DNA of 64,000 nt from Clostridium weizhouense (GTDB taxonomy: Bacteria; Bacillota; Clostridia; Clostridiales; Clostridiaceae). Numbering within the stretch: position 1 is the stretch's first letter; the number at the start of each line of letters is the position of its first letter. Below, piece after piece: positions 9,723 to 19,777 of the stretch. The stretch spans positions 1 through 64,000 of the forward strand of contig NZ_JAHXPT010000011.1 in assembly GCF_019431045.1 (NCBI RefSeq), read 5' to 3'. The notes under the pieces were generated by a model. That model worked only from the letters and a program-made list of their open reading frames with translations, ran no database searches and was not told where the DNA came from. Position numbers and translations under genes: made by a program.

Positions 9723-12700
9723 ATGGGAGATACTAAATGGACAAATGAACAGCTAAATGCTATTACAACAAGGGAATGTAATTTATTAGTTGCAGCAGCA
9801 GCAGGATCAGGAAAGACTGCTGTTTTAGTAGAAAGAATTATAAGAATAATTACTAATGAAGATAATCCAGTAGATATTGATAGACTTCTAGTTGTTACAT
9901 TTACAAGTGCAGCAGCAGCAGAGATGCGAGAAAGAATAGCTAATGCAATATCTAAAAAATTAGATGAAAATCCAGCATCTAAAAACCTTCAAAAACAGTT
10001 AACTTTATTAAATAGATCTAATATTACAACTATGCATTCTTTTTGTTTAGATGTAATTAAAAATAATTTTCATAAAATAGATTTAGATCCATCGTTTAGA
10101 ATAGCTGATCAAACAGAAGGAATTCTTTTAAAACTAGAAATTATAGAGGAATTATTTGATGATAAATATGATGAGAATGATGAGGAATTTATAAAATTTC
10201 TTGAGGCTTTTGGTAATTATAAAAGTGATGAATCATTAAAGGAACTAGTTTTAAAATTATATGATTTTACAATGTCTGGACCTTGGCCAAAGAGATGGTT
10301 AGAAAAATCTTCGGAATCTTTTAGTATAAATACTTTAGACGAATTAGATAAAACGCCTTGGGTAAATGTATTAAAGCAAAGTGTAAAGATTGAATTAGAA
10401 AGTTATATAAAAATGATGGATAAGGCAATAAATATAATTAATGATACAGAAGGCTTAGAACCGTATTTGGAAGGTTTTAGCAGTGAATTAGAATCTATAA
10501 AGTATGCTTATGATAATATAGAATCTAATTTAGAAAAATTATATGATTCATTATATAGAATAAGGTTTAATAGGTTAAAAACAATAAAGAAAAATACTGT
10601 AAGTGATGAAGATTCACAAACATTAGTTAAACAAATTAGGGATCATGTAAAAAAGAAAATAAACTCGTTATTAGAAAGTACATTCTCAACTAATCCTAGT
10701 GATATGTTAATAAATATTAAATTATCTTATCAATATGTAAAAGAGTTAACAGTACTTGTGTCTGAATTCATAGATAGATTTAGTGCAAAGAAAAAAGAAA
10801 AAAACATATTGGATTTTAATGATTTAGAACATTTATGTTTAAAGATATTAACAGATAAGGATGAAGATAATAATATAATACCATCTAGTATAGCGGAAAA
10901 ATTTAAAGAATATTTTGAAGAGGTATTAGTTGATGAATATCAAGATTCTAATAATGTACAAGAGGCAATAATAGAGCTAGTATCTAGAAAAAATTTTAAT
11001 AATCCTAATGTATTTATGGTTGGTGATGTAAAACAAAGTATATATAGATTTAGACAGGCTAAACCAGAACTGTTCATTGATAAATATAATACTTACTCAT
11101 TATATGAAGGTAAGAATAGAAAAATACAATTATATAGGAACTTTAGAAGTAGAGAAGATATTATAAATGGAGTAAATTATATATTCAAAGAAGTTATGTC
11201 TAAAAATGTAGGAGAACTAGAATATACAGATGAGGAATCATTAAATTTAGGTGCAAATTATCCTTTAAAAGACAATGAAGAAGATATAATTGGTGGATCT
11301 ATAGAAGTTAATATATTAAATAAAAAAGAAAGTGAATCAATAGGAGAAGTAAATACAGATGAAGAAGAAGTTGGAGACATTAATATTGAAGCAAGGATTA
11401 TTGTAAATAGAATTAATGAATTAATGTCTAAAAATAAAGAGAATCAATTTAAAGTATTAGATAGTGAAACAGGAAAATATAGGAATTTAAAGTATAAGGA
11501 TATAGTGATTTTATTGAGAGCAACAAAAAATTGGTCTGAAATATTATTAGATGAACTTGGATTAGCAGGTATTCCAGTATATGCAGATACTGGATCAGGA
11601 TATTTTGAATCAATAGAGATTAGAACAATTATGTCTTTACTAAAAGTAATTGATAATCCTATGCAAGATGTACCGATGTTAGCACTGTTAAATTCACCTA
11701 TAATAGGTCTTACAGCAGAAGAACTAAGTGATATAAGGCTTATAGATAAAGAAAGATATTATTATGAAAATATAAATAAAATTATTAAAGATGGATTATT
11801 ATCAAAAGAAATAAGAGATAAGTGTGAATATATAATTACAAGTATTGATAAATGGAGAAAAAAATCAATATATATGCCTATTGATGAATTTATTTGGTAT
11901 TTATATATGGATACTGCATATTATGGATATGTTGGAGCAATGCCAAATGGAGTATTAAGGCAAGCAAATTTAAAAATTCTTTTCCAAAGAGCAAAACAAT
12001 TTGGAGAAACTAGCTTTAAAGGACTATTTAATTTTATAAACTTTATAAATAAACTTACTAAATCATCAGGGGATATGGGAAGTGCAAAAATATTAGGAGA
12101 AAATGAAAATGTAGTACGAATTATGAGTATACATAAAAGTAAGGGATTGGAATTTCCAGTAGTATTTTTAGCAGGCACAGGAAAAAATTTTAACTTAATG
12201 GATTTAAATAATAAAATTTTATATCATGATGAATTAGGAATAGGACCAGATTTTATAGATTTAGAAAAAAGGATTAGTATGACTACATTACCAAAGGAAG
12301 CAATAAAGAAGAGTGTTAGATTAGAGACACTATCTGAGGAAATGAGGATACTATATGTTGCATTTACCAGAGCTAAGGAAAAATTAATTATAACAGGTGC
12401 AGTAAGAGATATTGAAAGATCTATAGAAAAATGGTTTAATTCAGCAATATTAGATAATAAACTTATATTATCGAGTGAAGTTTTAAAAGGTAAATCATAT
12501 ATAGATTGGATTGGCATGGCCTTATGTCAACATAAAGATGGAAGTGTATTAAGAGATACATTAGGATATTCAAATGAAATGTGTAAGGATGATTTGTCTA
12601 AATGGAGCATTAATGTATGGAATAAAGAAAGTTTAAAATTTGAAAAAGCATCAGATGAGATAGTAGATAATAATAGTAAAGCATCAATATTAGATAAAAA

Positions 12701-13436
12701 TATAGATAAGAATATAGAATATGAGATTAATAGAAGATTAGGATATGAATATATTTTTAAAGAATCAACAAAACTTAAAAGCAATATATCTGTATCTGAT
12801 TTAAAAAAAAGAAATGCTGAAGAGAGTGATGAAGCTATTGATCTATATGAAGATTTAAGTGAAATTATTACACCTAAGTTCCTACAAGAAGAAAAAGGGT
12901 TAACGGCAGCTGAAAGAGGTACAGCAGTACATTTTGTAATGAAGAAGATTGATTTTAATAAGGTTAATTCATTAGAAGAAATTAAAGATCAATTAAAAAA
13001 TTTATATGAGGAAGAATTAATCTTGAAAGAAGAGTTTAATGCTATTAATCCATATAAAATATTAAAATTTTTTAAAAGTAATTTAGGTAATAGATTATTG
13101 AAAGTTTATAGTCTTGGAGGAATGATATATAGAGAAATCCCGTTTTATACAGAAATAAGTAGTTTAGAACTTGATGATACATTACCTAAAGAATATAATA
13201 ATGAAAAAATAAGATTACAAGGTATTATAGATTGCTTTTTTGAAGAAGATAATGAATTAATACTTTTGGATTATAAGACAGATTATATAGAAAAAAACAA
13301 TGAATTTGATTTAATTGAAAAATATAAAAAACAATTAATATATTATAGTGATGCAATATTTAAGATGACAGGAAGAAAAGTTAAACAAAGTTATTTATAT
13401 TCATTCTTCTTAGATAAGGAGATAGAAATAATATAG
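9723..13436 (+). CDS. addA: ATP-dependent helicase/nuclease subunit A (AddA)
   Basis: 1237 residues. UvrD/Rep-type helicase: Walker [10 protein letters not shown] (Lys31), [14 protein letters not shown] motif Ia, Walker [11 protein letters not shown] (about residue 400), [13 protein letters not shown] motif [21 protein letters not shown] motif V region, and [10 protein letters not shown] motif VI. The C-terminal RecB-like nuclease has [10 protein letters not shown] and LLDYKTD (about 1166-1183). It partners with AddB in double-strand-break repair. The Shine-Dalgarno AGGAG sits ahead of the ATG. The gene ends at a hairpin shared with the convergent L,D-transpeptidase gene. Confidence 0.97.
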   Translation: MGDTKWTNEQLNAITTRECNLLVAAAAGSGKTAVLVERIIRIITNEDNPVDIDRLLVVTFTSAAAAEMRERIANAISKKLDENPASKNLQKQLTLLNRSNITTMHSFCLDVIKNNFHKIDLDPSFRIADQTEGILLKLEIIEELFDDKYDENDEEFIKFLEAFGNYKSDESLKELVLKLYDFTMSGPWPKRWLEKSSESFSINTLDELDKTPWVNVLKQSVKIELESYIKMMDKAINIINDTEGLEPYLEGFSSELESIKYAYDNIESNLEKLYDSLYRIRFNRLKTIKKNTVSDEDSQTLVKQIRDHVKKKINSLLESTFSTNPSDMLINIKLSYQYVKELTVLVSEFIDRFSAKKKEKNILDFNDLEHLCLKILTDKDEDNNIIPSSIAEKFKEYFEEVLVDEYQDSNNVQEAIIELVSRKNFNNPNVFMVGDVKQSIYRFRQAKPELFIDKYNTYSLYEGKNRKIQLYRNFRSREDIINGVNYIFKEVMSKNVGELEYTDEESLNLGANYPLKDNEEDIIGGSIEVNILNKKESESIGEVNTDEEEVGDINIEARIIVNRINELMSKNKENQFKVLDSETGKYRNLKYKDIVILLRATKNWSEILLDELGLAGIPVYADTGSGYFESIEIRTIMSLLKVIDNPMQDVPMLALLNSPIIGLTAEELSDIRLIDKERYYYENINKIIKDGLLSKEIRDKCEYIITSIDKWRKKSIYMPIDEFIWYLYMDTAYYGYVGAMPNGVLRQANLKILFQRAKQFGETSFKGLFNFINFINKLTKSSGDMGSAKILGENENVVRIMSIHKSKGLEFPVVFLAGTGKNFNLMDLNNKILYHDELGIGPDFIDLEKRISMTTLPKEAIKKSVRLETLSEEMRILYVAFTRAKEKLIITGAVRDIERSIEKWFNSAILDNKLILSSEVLKGKSYIDWIGMALCQHKDGSVLRDTLGYSNEMCKDDLSKWSINVWNKESLKFEKASDEIVDNNSKASILDKNIDKNIEYEINRRLGYEYIFKESTKLKSNISVSDLKKRNAEESDEAIDLYEDLSEIITPKFLQEEKGLTAAERGTAVHFVMKKIDFNKVNSLEEIKDQLKNLYEEELILKEEFNAINPYKILKFFKSNLGNRLLKVYSLGGMIYREIPFYTEISSLELDDTLPKEYNNEKIRLQGIIDCFFEEDNELILLDYKTDYIEKNNEFDLIEKYKKQLIYYSDAIFKMTGRKVKQSYLYSFFLDKEIEII

Positions 13437-13442
13437 ATGATT

Positions 13443-13480
13443 AAATAAAGGGCTTTAATAAATATAAAGTCCTTTATTTA
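13443..13480. terminator. Bidirectional terminator between addA and the L,D-transpeptidase gene
   Basis: The inverted repeat AAATAAAGGGCTTTA / TAAAGTCCTTTATTT around ataaata has A and T runs on the two sides, so it can serve both convergent genes. Confidence 0.8.
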
Positions 13481-13487
13481 TATAGTA

Positions 13488-14657
13488 TTATTTAATTATA
13501 ACAGTAGTATCCTTTGGAATATTATCGTAAATCCACTTAGCATCATTTAATGCAAGTCTTATGCAACCATGTGATGAACGTTTATTTAAAGTATTATCTA
13601 ATACTGTTGTTCTATCCTCTGCAAATGGTACAGAATGAAATAGTATATTTCCTTTTATTTGAGTCCAGTATTTCCCCCCTTGTTTATATTTATCAGAAAA
13701 GAACCATTCTCCTCTTTCTTTAATAGAGAAAGAACCAATAGGTGTATTTTGGTCGTCTATTCCAGTTGAACATGGAAAAGTTCTATCTAGAGTCCACTTG
13801 TTAGAAGTACCTCTATAAATATATGTCTTTTGGTCTTTAATACTAATATTTATTAGATAAGGGGTATTACTTTTTAAATTTAAAGTATTAATATTTTGAG
13901 TTGATATATTATTTATAAAAGACTGAGAAATTGCTGGAGCAATTTTTGAATCTGTATCAAGATATTCTTGTTGTTTAACTTTAATTTCAGCTATTTTCTT
14001 TTTTAATTCACTATCATCTTCAAATAAATAAGCATTATCATATAATTGATTTAAAGCTTGTTTGTAGTGATCACTATCACATAATTCATCGCATCTATTA
14101 AATAAATCATCTTTAAGTTGATTTTTACATTCCCTTAAATATGTTAATGAATCTCCATAATTTGGACTAAGTGAAGAAATATTGTTGAAGCAAATTATTG
14201 CTTCAGAATATTGCTTATTATTAAGAAGATTAACTCCATTTGAATAATTATTGATAGAATCTTTAAGAAATGAGATTGAATCAATAAAAGATGAAACTTC
14301 ATTTTTATTAAGTCCATATCTATTAATTTCATTAATTTTCAATAAAATTTCTTCTGTACTCAATGTTTTATTATCTAAATCTTTTTTTAAATTGTCAAGA
14401 TTATTAATAAAATACTTAGATAAATCTTTTTTTAACATTAAAGCTTTAAATGGATTAAATTCTTCTTTTGTTAGCAATAAATTATTTGCTTGCGAAAATT
14501 TATTATTGTTAAAAATTGTTTTAAAGTTACCTAAGAATTTATTGTATCTATAGGCTTCAAAAAATATATATGAACCAATTATTAAAAATAATAATAAAAT
14601 ATATATAATTATTTTATTAAGTTTTTTATTAAAGTTAATAAATCTATTAATTATCAA
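13488..14657 (-). CDS. Membrane-anchored L,D-transpeptidase (YkuD domain)
   Basis: 389 residues from a TTG start at 14657, chosen because AGGAGG (complement of 14664-14669) lies 6 nt before it; the upstream in-frame ATG at 14696 has no such site. An N-terminal membrane segment (KIIIYILLLFLIIGSYIFF) leads to about 200 residues of helical, TPR-like sequence (NNKQYSEAIICFNN). The C-terminal YkuD domain has LFHSVPF and the catalytic SSHGCIRL. Such enzymes form 3-3 cross-links or modify peptidoglycan outside the membrane. The family's nucleophile is the Cys of HGC. The gene is divergent from the DUF1189 gene. Confidence 0.9.
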   Translation of the reverse strand: MIINRFINFNKKLNKIIIYILLLFLIIGSYIFFEAYRYNKFLGNFKTIFNNNKFSQANNLLLTKEEFNPFKALMLKKDLSKYFINNLDNLKKDLDNKTLSTEEILLKINEINRYGLNKNEVSSFIDSISFLKDSINNYSNGVNLLNNKQYSEAIICFNNISSLSPNYGDSLTYLRECKNQLKDDLFNRCDELCDSDHYKQALNQLYDNAYLFEDDSELKKKIAEIKVKQQEYLDTDSKIAPAISQSFINNISTQNINTLNLKSNTPYLINISIKDQKTYIYRGTSNKWTLDRTFPCSTGIDDQNTPIGSFSIKERGEWFFSDKYKQGGKYWTQIKGNILFHSVPFAEDRTTVLDNTLNKRSSHGCIRLALNDAKWIYDNIPKDTTVIIK

Positions 14658-14858
14658 AATATACCTCCTGTTTATTGTAAAATTTAAATAATGCAATTAA
14701 AAATTATATTTTAATAACATAAATAATAGTTTTATATTGTATTATTACCATAAAATTCTAAAAATAAACATCGATGTTTAATGCATATTGAATATATGTT
14801 AAGATATTTAATATAGTATACTTAGATATATAAGATAAAATTATGATTGGAGGATATA

Positions 14859-15662
14859 ATGAAAGGGAAAACTAAATTTTTAGAAAAATTTATTAATTCT
14901 ATTTATAATATAAAAGAATTTTCTAAATATGTAACAGAAGGATTAGGTAAAGCAATATTATATGTATTTTTGATGTCATTAATTTTTGGAAGTTTGAAAG
15001 GTATATCAATAGGCTATGAAATTAATAGGCAAGCAAATGATATAAATAAAAAATTACAAAATGAAGAAAATGAATTCATTATAGAAAATGGTATATTAAA
15101 TACTAACAACTCTCCATTAAAATTTGAGGAAAATTCAAGTTTAATATATATAGACTCAAGTACATCTTTAGATAAAGCTAATGAATTAAGAAGTTTAACA
15201 GTTAATAATGATATTAATGTATTATTTTTAAAAGATGGAGTATCATTAAAAACTCCTTTTGAAAATAAGGTAGTTTATTATAAAGAAGCTTTTGGAAATA
15301 ATAAAATTGATAATAATGTAGTAATATCACAAATGTCAATAATAACAAAAATCTTAATAGGAATTTCGTTTATTTATGCAGTAGGTATGTGTTTTATAAA
15401 CGTATTAATAAATTGTATTTTTGTAACTATATTTGCGGGACTTGCATTAATATTTATGAAATTAACAATAAAATACAAAGTATTGTATTCATTAAGTTTA
15501 TATGCATGTACATTACCTCTTATATTTAAAACTATTTTAGAAATAATATTTTCTAATATTTATTTAGATACTATGTTTATAGTAGGAACTTTAGTATATG
15601 TTATTTTTATATTAAGATATATAAAATTTGAAATAATAAGTAAAATTAAATCATCCAAATAA
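14859..15662 (+). CDS. DUF1189 family membrane protein
   Basis: 267 residues from the ATG at 14859, placed 5 nt after GGAGG; the TTG at 14847 overlaps the Shine-Dalgarno site and is rejected. A hydrophobic segment near residues 30-50 is followed by an extracellular-type region (about 55-150) and four C-terminal membrane segments. Arrangement and sequence match DUF1189, a Firmicute membrane family without settled function. It is divergently arranged with the L,D-transpeptidase gene, which shares the roughly 200-bp promoter region. Confidence 0.82.
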   Translation: MKGKTKFLEKFINSIYNIKEFSKYVTEGLGKAILYVFLMSLIFGSLKGISIGYEINRQANDINKKLQNEENEFIIENGILNTNNSPLKFEENSSLIYIDSSTSLDKANELRSLTVNNDINVLFLKDGVSLKTPFENKVVYYKEAFGNNKIDNNVVISQMSIITKILIGISFIYAVGMCFINVLINCIFVTIFAGLALIFMKLTIKYKVLYSLSLYACTLPLIFKTILEIIFSNIYLDTMFIVGTLVYVIFILRYIKFEIISKIKSSK

Positions 15663-15680
15663 ACTTAAAAATCAATATTA

Positions 15681-15715
15681 AAAGGAGCTATCTAAATTTA
15701 GATAGCTCTTTTTAT
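15681..15715. terminator. Bidirectional terminator
   Basis: AAGGAGCTATCTAA / TTAGATAGCTCTT with a T tract, between the convergent DUF1189 and symporter genes. Confidence 0.85.
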
Positions 15716-15746
15716 TGGAAAAAATATAATTAAAGTAATTTATAAA

Positions 15747-16961
15747 CTAAGCGGATAGTTTATTTTCATTTTCAATCTTTTTTAATGAAGAATCTCTTTT
15801 AAATTTATTTTTAACAAAATAATCAATAATTAATGATAAAGCTCCATCACCAGTTATATTAGTAGCTGTACCAAAACTATCTTGTGCAGCGTGCAGTGCA
15901 ATCATTATTGGTTTTTCTAAACCACCAAATCCAAGCATTGATTCAAGTAATCCAAGTGCTGCCATAACTCCACCACCAGGAACACCAGGTGCTGCTACCA
16001 TAGTAATACCAAGCATTAATATAAATGGCATCATCATAGAGAATGTTGGTACTTGACCCTTCATAAGCATAACCCCAATTGAAGTTAATACAAGAGTTAT
16101 AGTATCACCTGCTAAATGAATAGTTGCACAAAGTGGAACTACTAAGTTTGCTACATCTTCTGATACATTATTATTTTTAACACAATTTAAAGTAACAGGA
16201 ATAGTTGCAGCAGATGATTGAGTTCCTACTGCTGTAAAATACGCTGGAGCCATATTTTTTAGAAGTTTAAATGGATTTTTATTATTAAGTACTCCTGCAA
16301 TTGAATACTGACCTATTAAATATAAAAATTGTAATGCAAATAATACAATGTAAACAGTTATGAAAGATTTTATAGTAATAAATATTTCACCATTTAAGCT
16401 TAATTTAGCAAATATGGCTCCAATATAAACTGGAACAAGTGGAATAAGTATTTTAGAAAGTATCATTGATACTATAGAACTAAATTCTTCAAAAGCTTTT
16501 AAAAGACTACTATTTTTTATTTTAGAAATTCCTACACCTAATATAAATGCTAAAACTAATGCTGACATAATATTAAATAGTGGTGGTATATCTATAGCAA
16601 AATAAGGAGATACATCAATGCTTTCATTAGATGCTAATGTAGCATTTGTAATTAGTTTTGGTAATAAAGTTACACCTAAAAAGTAAGCTAGAACTCCTGA
16701 AATAATAGTAGACATATATGATAATATAGTGGTAAATATTAATACCTTACCTGAACTTTTACCTAATGATGCTATACCAGGAACTATAAATGCAATAATA
16801 ATTAATGGAATTACAAATGACAAAAAACTTGAGAATAATGAACTGAAAGTTGCTAATATTTTAATTGGGAATAAAATGTTAGTATGTTTACAAACTAGTC
16901 CCAATACTATTCCTGATATAAGAAATAAAAAAATACGTTTAATTAATGAAAGATTTTTCAA
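15747..16961 (-). CDS. Dicarboxylate/amino acid:cation symporter (DAACS, SDF family)
   Basis: 404 residues from TTG at 16961, which follows the purine-rich AGAGGGGGGAA by 9 nt; the longer ATG start at 17039 would add a non-conserved leader. Eight or so membrane segments, with the family's re-entrant loop sequences GTQSSAATIPVTLNC and AAPGVPGGGVMAALGLL, and a C-terminal GDGALSLIIDYF. It resembles SstT/GltP-type transporters that move acidic or small neutral amino acids with sodium or protons. The exact substrate is not determinable. It has its own promoter on the minus strand. Confidence 0.9.
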   Translation of the reverse strand: MKNLSLIKRIFLFLISGIVLGLVCKHTNILFPIKILATFSSLFSSFLSFVIPLIIIAFIVPGIASLGKSSGKVLIFTTILSYMSTIISGVLAYFLGVTLLPKLITNATLASNESIDVSPYFAIDIPPLFNIMSALVLAFILGVGISKIKNSSLLKAFEEFSSIVSMILSKILIPLVPVYIGAIFAKLSLNGEIFITIKSFITVYIVLFALQFLYLIGQYSIAGVLNNKNPFKLLKNMAPAYFTAVGTQSSAATIPVTLNCVKNNNVSEDVANLVVPLCATIHLAGDTITLVLTSIGVMLMKGQVPTFSMMMPFILMLGITMVAAPGVPGGGVMAALGLLESMLGFGGLEKPIMIALHAAQDSFGTATNITGDGALSLIIDYFVKNKFKRDSSLKKIENENKLSA

Positions 16962-17299
16962 TTTTAGGTTCCCCCCTCTATAATGACAATGTATTCCAAT
17001 GAGATACATGTGTAACTCTGATATGTACAAATATAACATTAAACTACTTATTGGTCAAGTATTCAATGTAGGTTTGCAAAAAAAATTATTATAACTATAA
17101 AAATGTAATTATTTTCATTTATATAGTTAATATATTTGAATTTATTAAGATTTAAGTGTACGATTAATATTATAGCTAAATAAAAAATTATAAATAAAAT
17201 GGTTGTTTACATAAATTGCATGTGATAATATATAAATATAAAATAGAATAATTTGGAAAAATGATAATATAATTTATTTATAAGAAGGGGAATTTGTAA
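16962..17299. other. Divergent promoter region, symporter / histidine kinase
   Basis: A 338-bp gene-free stretch. On the minus strand TTGACC (complement of 17053-17058) and TATATT (complement of 17030-17035) are 17 nt apart and would start the symporter transcript. On the plus strand TGTGATAAT at 17221-17229 is an extended -10 candidate for the kinase gene, with a weak TTGTTT 15 nt upstream. No ORF or structured RNA was recognised. Confidence 0.55.
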
Positions 17300-18205
17300 A
17301 TGGGTATAGTTGATAATTTAATTAGCGATACAACAGAAGAAAATGGAATACCAAGTAAATCTGAACTTGCCAAATTGTCAAAAGAAGAATTAATAAATAA
17401 ATGTATTGAAATAAGTCGTTATAAAAATTTACAAGAAGATCTCCTTTTAAATATTTCTCATGATTTAAGATCACCACTAAGTGTAATTTTAAGTGTATTG
17501 CAATGTTATGAAAGTGGGTATGTAGATGAAAATAACAAAATTAAAATGAAACAATATATGAAAAATATAAAGAGAAATAGTTACAAAATGTTAAAGCTTA
17601 TAAATAATTTAATAGACACAACAAGATTAGAAAAAGATTATTATAAAATAGAAAGAAAAAATTTAGATATAGTTAAGTTAATAGAAAATACAATAGCATC
17701 TATAGATAGATATGCAAAACAAAAAAATATATCATTAGTTTTTGATACTAATGTTGAACAGTGTATTATGGCAGTAGATGCTCAAGCATTAGATAGAATA
17801 ATTATGAATTTAATTTCAAATGCTATAAAATTTTCATTTGAAAATAGTAGCATATATATTAATTTATTAAAATGTTGCAATGAATTGGTTATATCAGTTA
17901 AAGATGAAGGCATAGGTATACCAGAAAAAGATCAAAATAAAATTTTTAATAGATTTATACAATCTACAAGTAAAAAACAATATGAACATTGTGGAAGTGG
18001 AATAGGATTATCTTTAGTAGAAAATTTAACTAAAGCACATGGTGGGAATATAGAATTAAATAGCATAGAGAATCAAGGGAGTGAATTTATAATTAAATTA
18101 CCAATAATAAAAGTCTCAGAAAATATAGTAGATAAAAATATTGGTAATTGTAGCAAAAATAATGTACAAATGTTGGAAGTAGAATTTTCAGATATTTATT
18201 TATAA
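17300..18205 (+). CDS. Soluble orphan sensor histidine kinase
   Basis: 301 residues and no membrane segment. A short N-terminal helix region (1-45) precedes a HisKA domain with phospho-acceptor NISHDLRSPLSV (His about 54). The HATPase domain follows: NLISNAIKFS (N box), VKDEGIGIPEKD (G1), SGIGLSLV (G2). It should autophosphorylate on His, but no response regulator lies next to it, and the input domain is too short to be recognised. AAGGGG precedes the ATG. A partner must be encoded elsewhere. Confidence 0.9.
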   Translation: MGIVDNLISDTTEENGIPSKSELAKLSKEELINKCIEISRYKNLQEDLLLNISHDLRSPLSVILSVLQCYESGYVDENNKIKMKQYMKNIKRNSYKMLKLINNLIDTTRLEKDYYKIERKNLDIVKLIENTIASIDRYAKQKNISLVFDTNVEQCIMAVDAQALDRIIMNLISNAIKFSFENSSIYINLLKCCNELVISVKDEGIGIPEKDQNKIFNRFIQSTSKKQYEHCGSGIGLSLVENLTKAHGGNIELNSIENQGSEFIIKLPIIKVSENIVDKNIGNCSKNNVQMLEVEFSDIYL

Positions 18206-18325
18206 AACAGTATCAAATACTTAGGTTATTTTATAAATAACTTAAAGTATTTGGTTGTATAAACTTGCATATTGTAATGGCTTGTGATAAGATATTTTTG
18301 TTGTAAAAAATAAATAGAATACTGA
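18206..18325 (+). promoter_or_regulatory. Hairpin after the kinase gene and promoter of tRNA-Arg
   Basis: 18214-18253 is an imperfect hairpin (CAAATACTTAGGTTATTT / AATAACTTAAAGTATTTG) without a good T tract. TTGCAT at 18265-18270 and TAAGAT at 18288-18293, 17 nt apart, could form the tRNA promoter, which starts 33 nt before the tRNA. Confidence 0.5.
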
Positions 18326-18400
18326 GGAGCGTTAGTTAAACGGATATAACACACCGCTACGGACGGTGCATTAAGGGTTCGATTCCTTTACGCTCTGCCA
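18326..18400 (+). tRNA. tRNA-Arg (ACG)
   Basis: A 75-nt cloverleaf with encoded CCA. The acceptor GGAGCGT pairs with ACGCTCT (first pair G-T), the D-stem is GTTA/TAAC, anticodon ACG is at 18359-18361 in the loop CTACGGA, the T-arm is GGGTTCGATTCC, and the discriminator is G. The A34 would need deamination to inosine to read CGU/CGC/CGA. Confidence 0.93.
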
Positions 18401-18404
18401 TAAA

Positions 18405-18440
18405 TAAAAGATTTAGTTTATAAACTAAGTCTTTTATTGT
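18405..18440 (+). terminator. Terminator of tRNA-Arg
   Basis: AAAAGATTTAGTTTA / TAAACTAAGTCTTTT hairpin followed by ATTGTTATTT. The stem has one G-T pair. Confidence 0.75.
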
Positions 18441-18593
18441 TATTTAAAATAATAAATATGATATATGCTAATAATAAAATATAAAGTTAAGGTACATTCT
18501 AAAGATAATAGATTATTATGATTATGAATTTAAACTATTATTTTATATATCGAAATTGATTATACATAACTATATAGAATTGAAGGTGTAATG

Positions 18594-19730
18594 ATGAAAA
18601 CTAATATTTTAATTAATTTATTAGATGAACATAATGAAGGAAATTTATTAGCTACAGACAAACTACAACCTAATAAAGTTATTTATTTAAAAAGTAAAGA
18701 AAATGAATTATTATACGAAAAATTAGAAAAATATCATAAGAGTATTTTCCCACATTTAGATATTATAAGTTATAGTATTAGTAATGGAGATATAAAAGGT
18801 ATTAATGAAATATTAGATAAAATAAATATAGAAGGAACCATTATAAATATAACTGGTGGAAAAAGAATAAATTCTTTAATATTATTAAATCAAGCGTTAA
18901 TTAGAGAATTTAATATAATATATGTAGATATTTTAAATAAAAGATGGTACCAATTAGGAGTGAATGCAACTGATAAAAATGAAAAATTTAAAGATATTTA
19001 TTTAGATGATATATTAAAAATAACAGGTGCAAATATTTTATTAGATTCAACTAAAATAAGTACATATTCTGATGTAATAAAAATAACAGAAAAGATATAT
19101 GAAAATTTAGATATATGGTATAAATATAAATATCGTCTTTACGATAACAATGTATTCATTCATGATTACACTGATAATAGTAAAGTATTAGTTGATTTAC
19201 AAGAGTTAGAAGATGAAGAAATTAAAATATTAAAAGCTTGTTTAAAGTATTTAGATAAAATGAATGCAATTATATATAAAAAAATTAAAAATAAAATAAA
19301 AATATATTTCCAAAAAAATTATTTAAAAGGATTTATATTTAAAAGCGGTACATGGTTAGAAGTATTAACTAATATAGTGGTTAGAGAAATAAACGAAGTG
19401 GATGATGTTAAATGTGGAGTAGTATTTGTATGGAATGAAGAAGATAGTAAAGTTAAAAATGAATTTGATGTATTAGCTGTTAAAGATGATATATTAATAT
19501 GCATATCTTGTAAAGATAGTGCAAAATATGATGAAAATGCATTAAATGAACTTGATGTATATAGCAAAAGGCTAGGTGGAATTAATGCAAAAAAAATACT
19601 AGTAGCTACAAAAGAGCCAAATAAAAAATGTGTAAATGAAAGAGCTAATGCTATGGGAATAAATCTTATAATTTTAGATAAAGATATTGAAAAATTTAAA
19701 AATAAATTAAAAACCATAATTAATAGTTAA
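18594..19730 (+). CDS. Stand-alone CARF-DUF1887 nuclease (Card1/Can2-like)
   Basis: 378 residues from ATG 18594, 5 nt after GAAGGTG; an ATG 3 nt earlier is too close. The N-terminal 130 residues form a CARF-like Rossmann domain with NITGGKRIN (about 88-96), the conserved ligand loop. The C-terminal domain is a PD-(D/E)xK nuclease: GTWLE (Glu about 256), NEFDVLA (Asp about 292), CISCK (Lys about 307). The middle joins them through a winged-helix-like segment. Known relatives cut nucleic acid after binding cyclic oligoadenylate made by type III CRISPR. No CRISPR array or cas gene lies in this window. A Ser stands where Card1 has Glu two residues before Lys. Confidence 0.85.
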   Translation: MKTNILINLLDEHNEGNLLATDKLQPNKVIYLKSKENELLYEKLEKYHKSIFPHLDIISYSISNGDIKGINEILDKINIEGTIINITGGKRINSLILLNQALIREFNIIYVDILNKRWYQLGVNATDKNEKFKDIYLDDILKITGANILLDSTKISTYSDVIKITEKIYENLDIWYKYKYRLYDNNVFIHDYTDNSKVLVDLQELEDEEIKILKACLKYLDKMNAIIYKKIKNKIKIYFQKNYLKGFIFKSGTWLEVLTNIVVREINEVDDVKCGVVFVWNEEDSKVKNEFDVLAVKDDILICISCKDSAKYDENALNELDVYSKRLGGINAKKILVATKEPNKKCVNERANAMGINLIILDKDIEKFKNKLKTIINS

Positions 19731-19777
19731 AATTAATGCTCACTCTGTTTTTAGAGTGAGCATTAATTTTAACTATT
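19722..19777. terminator. Perfect 25-bp bidirectional terminator overlapping both stop codons
   Basis: The 25-nt arms at 19722-19746 and 19753-19777 are exact inverted repeats around a GTTTTT loop. The left arm contains the stop codon of the CARF nuclease and the right arm contains that of psd, so both convergent genes end inside the same hairpin. Confidence 0.85.

Noticed and set aside
11921-12784. Three minus-strand ORFs inside addA
   Set aside because: Antisense shadows of a long conserved gene.
14658-14696. Longer start for the L,D-transpeptidase
   Set aside because: No Shine-Dalgarno before ATG 14696; AGGAGG points to TTG 14657.
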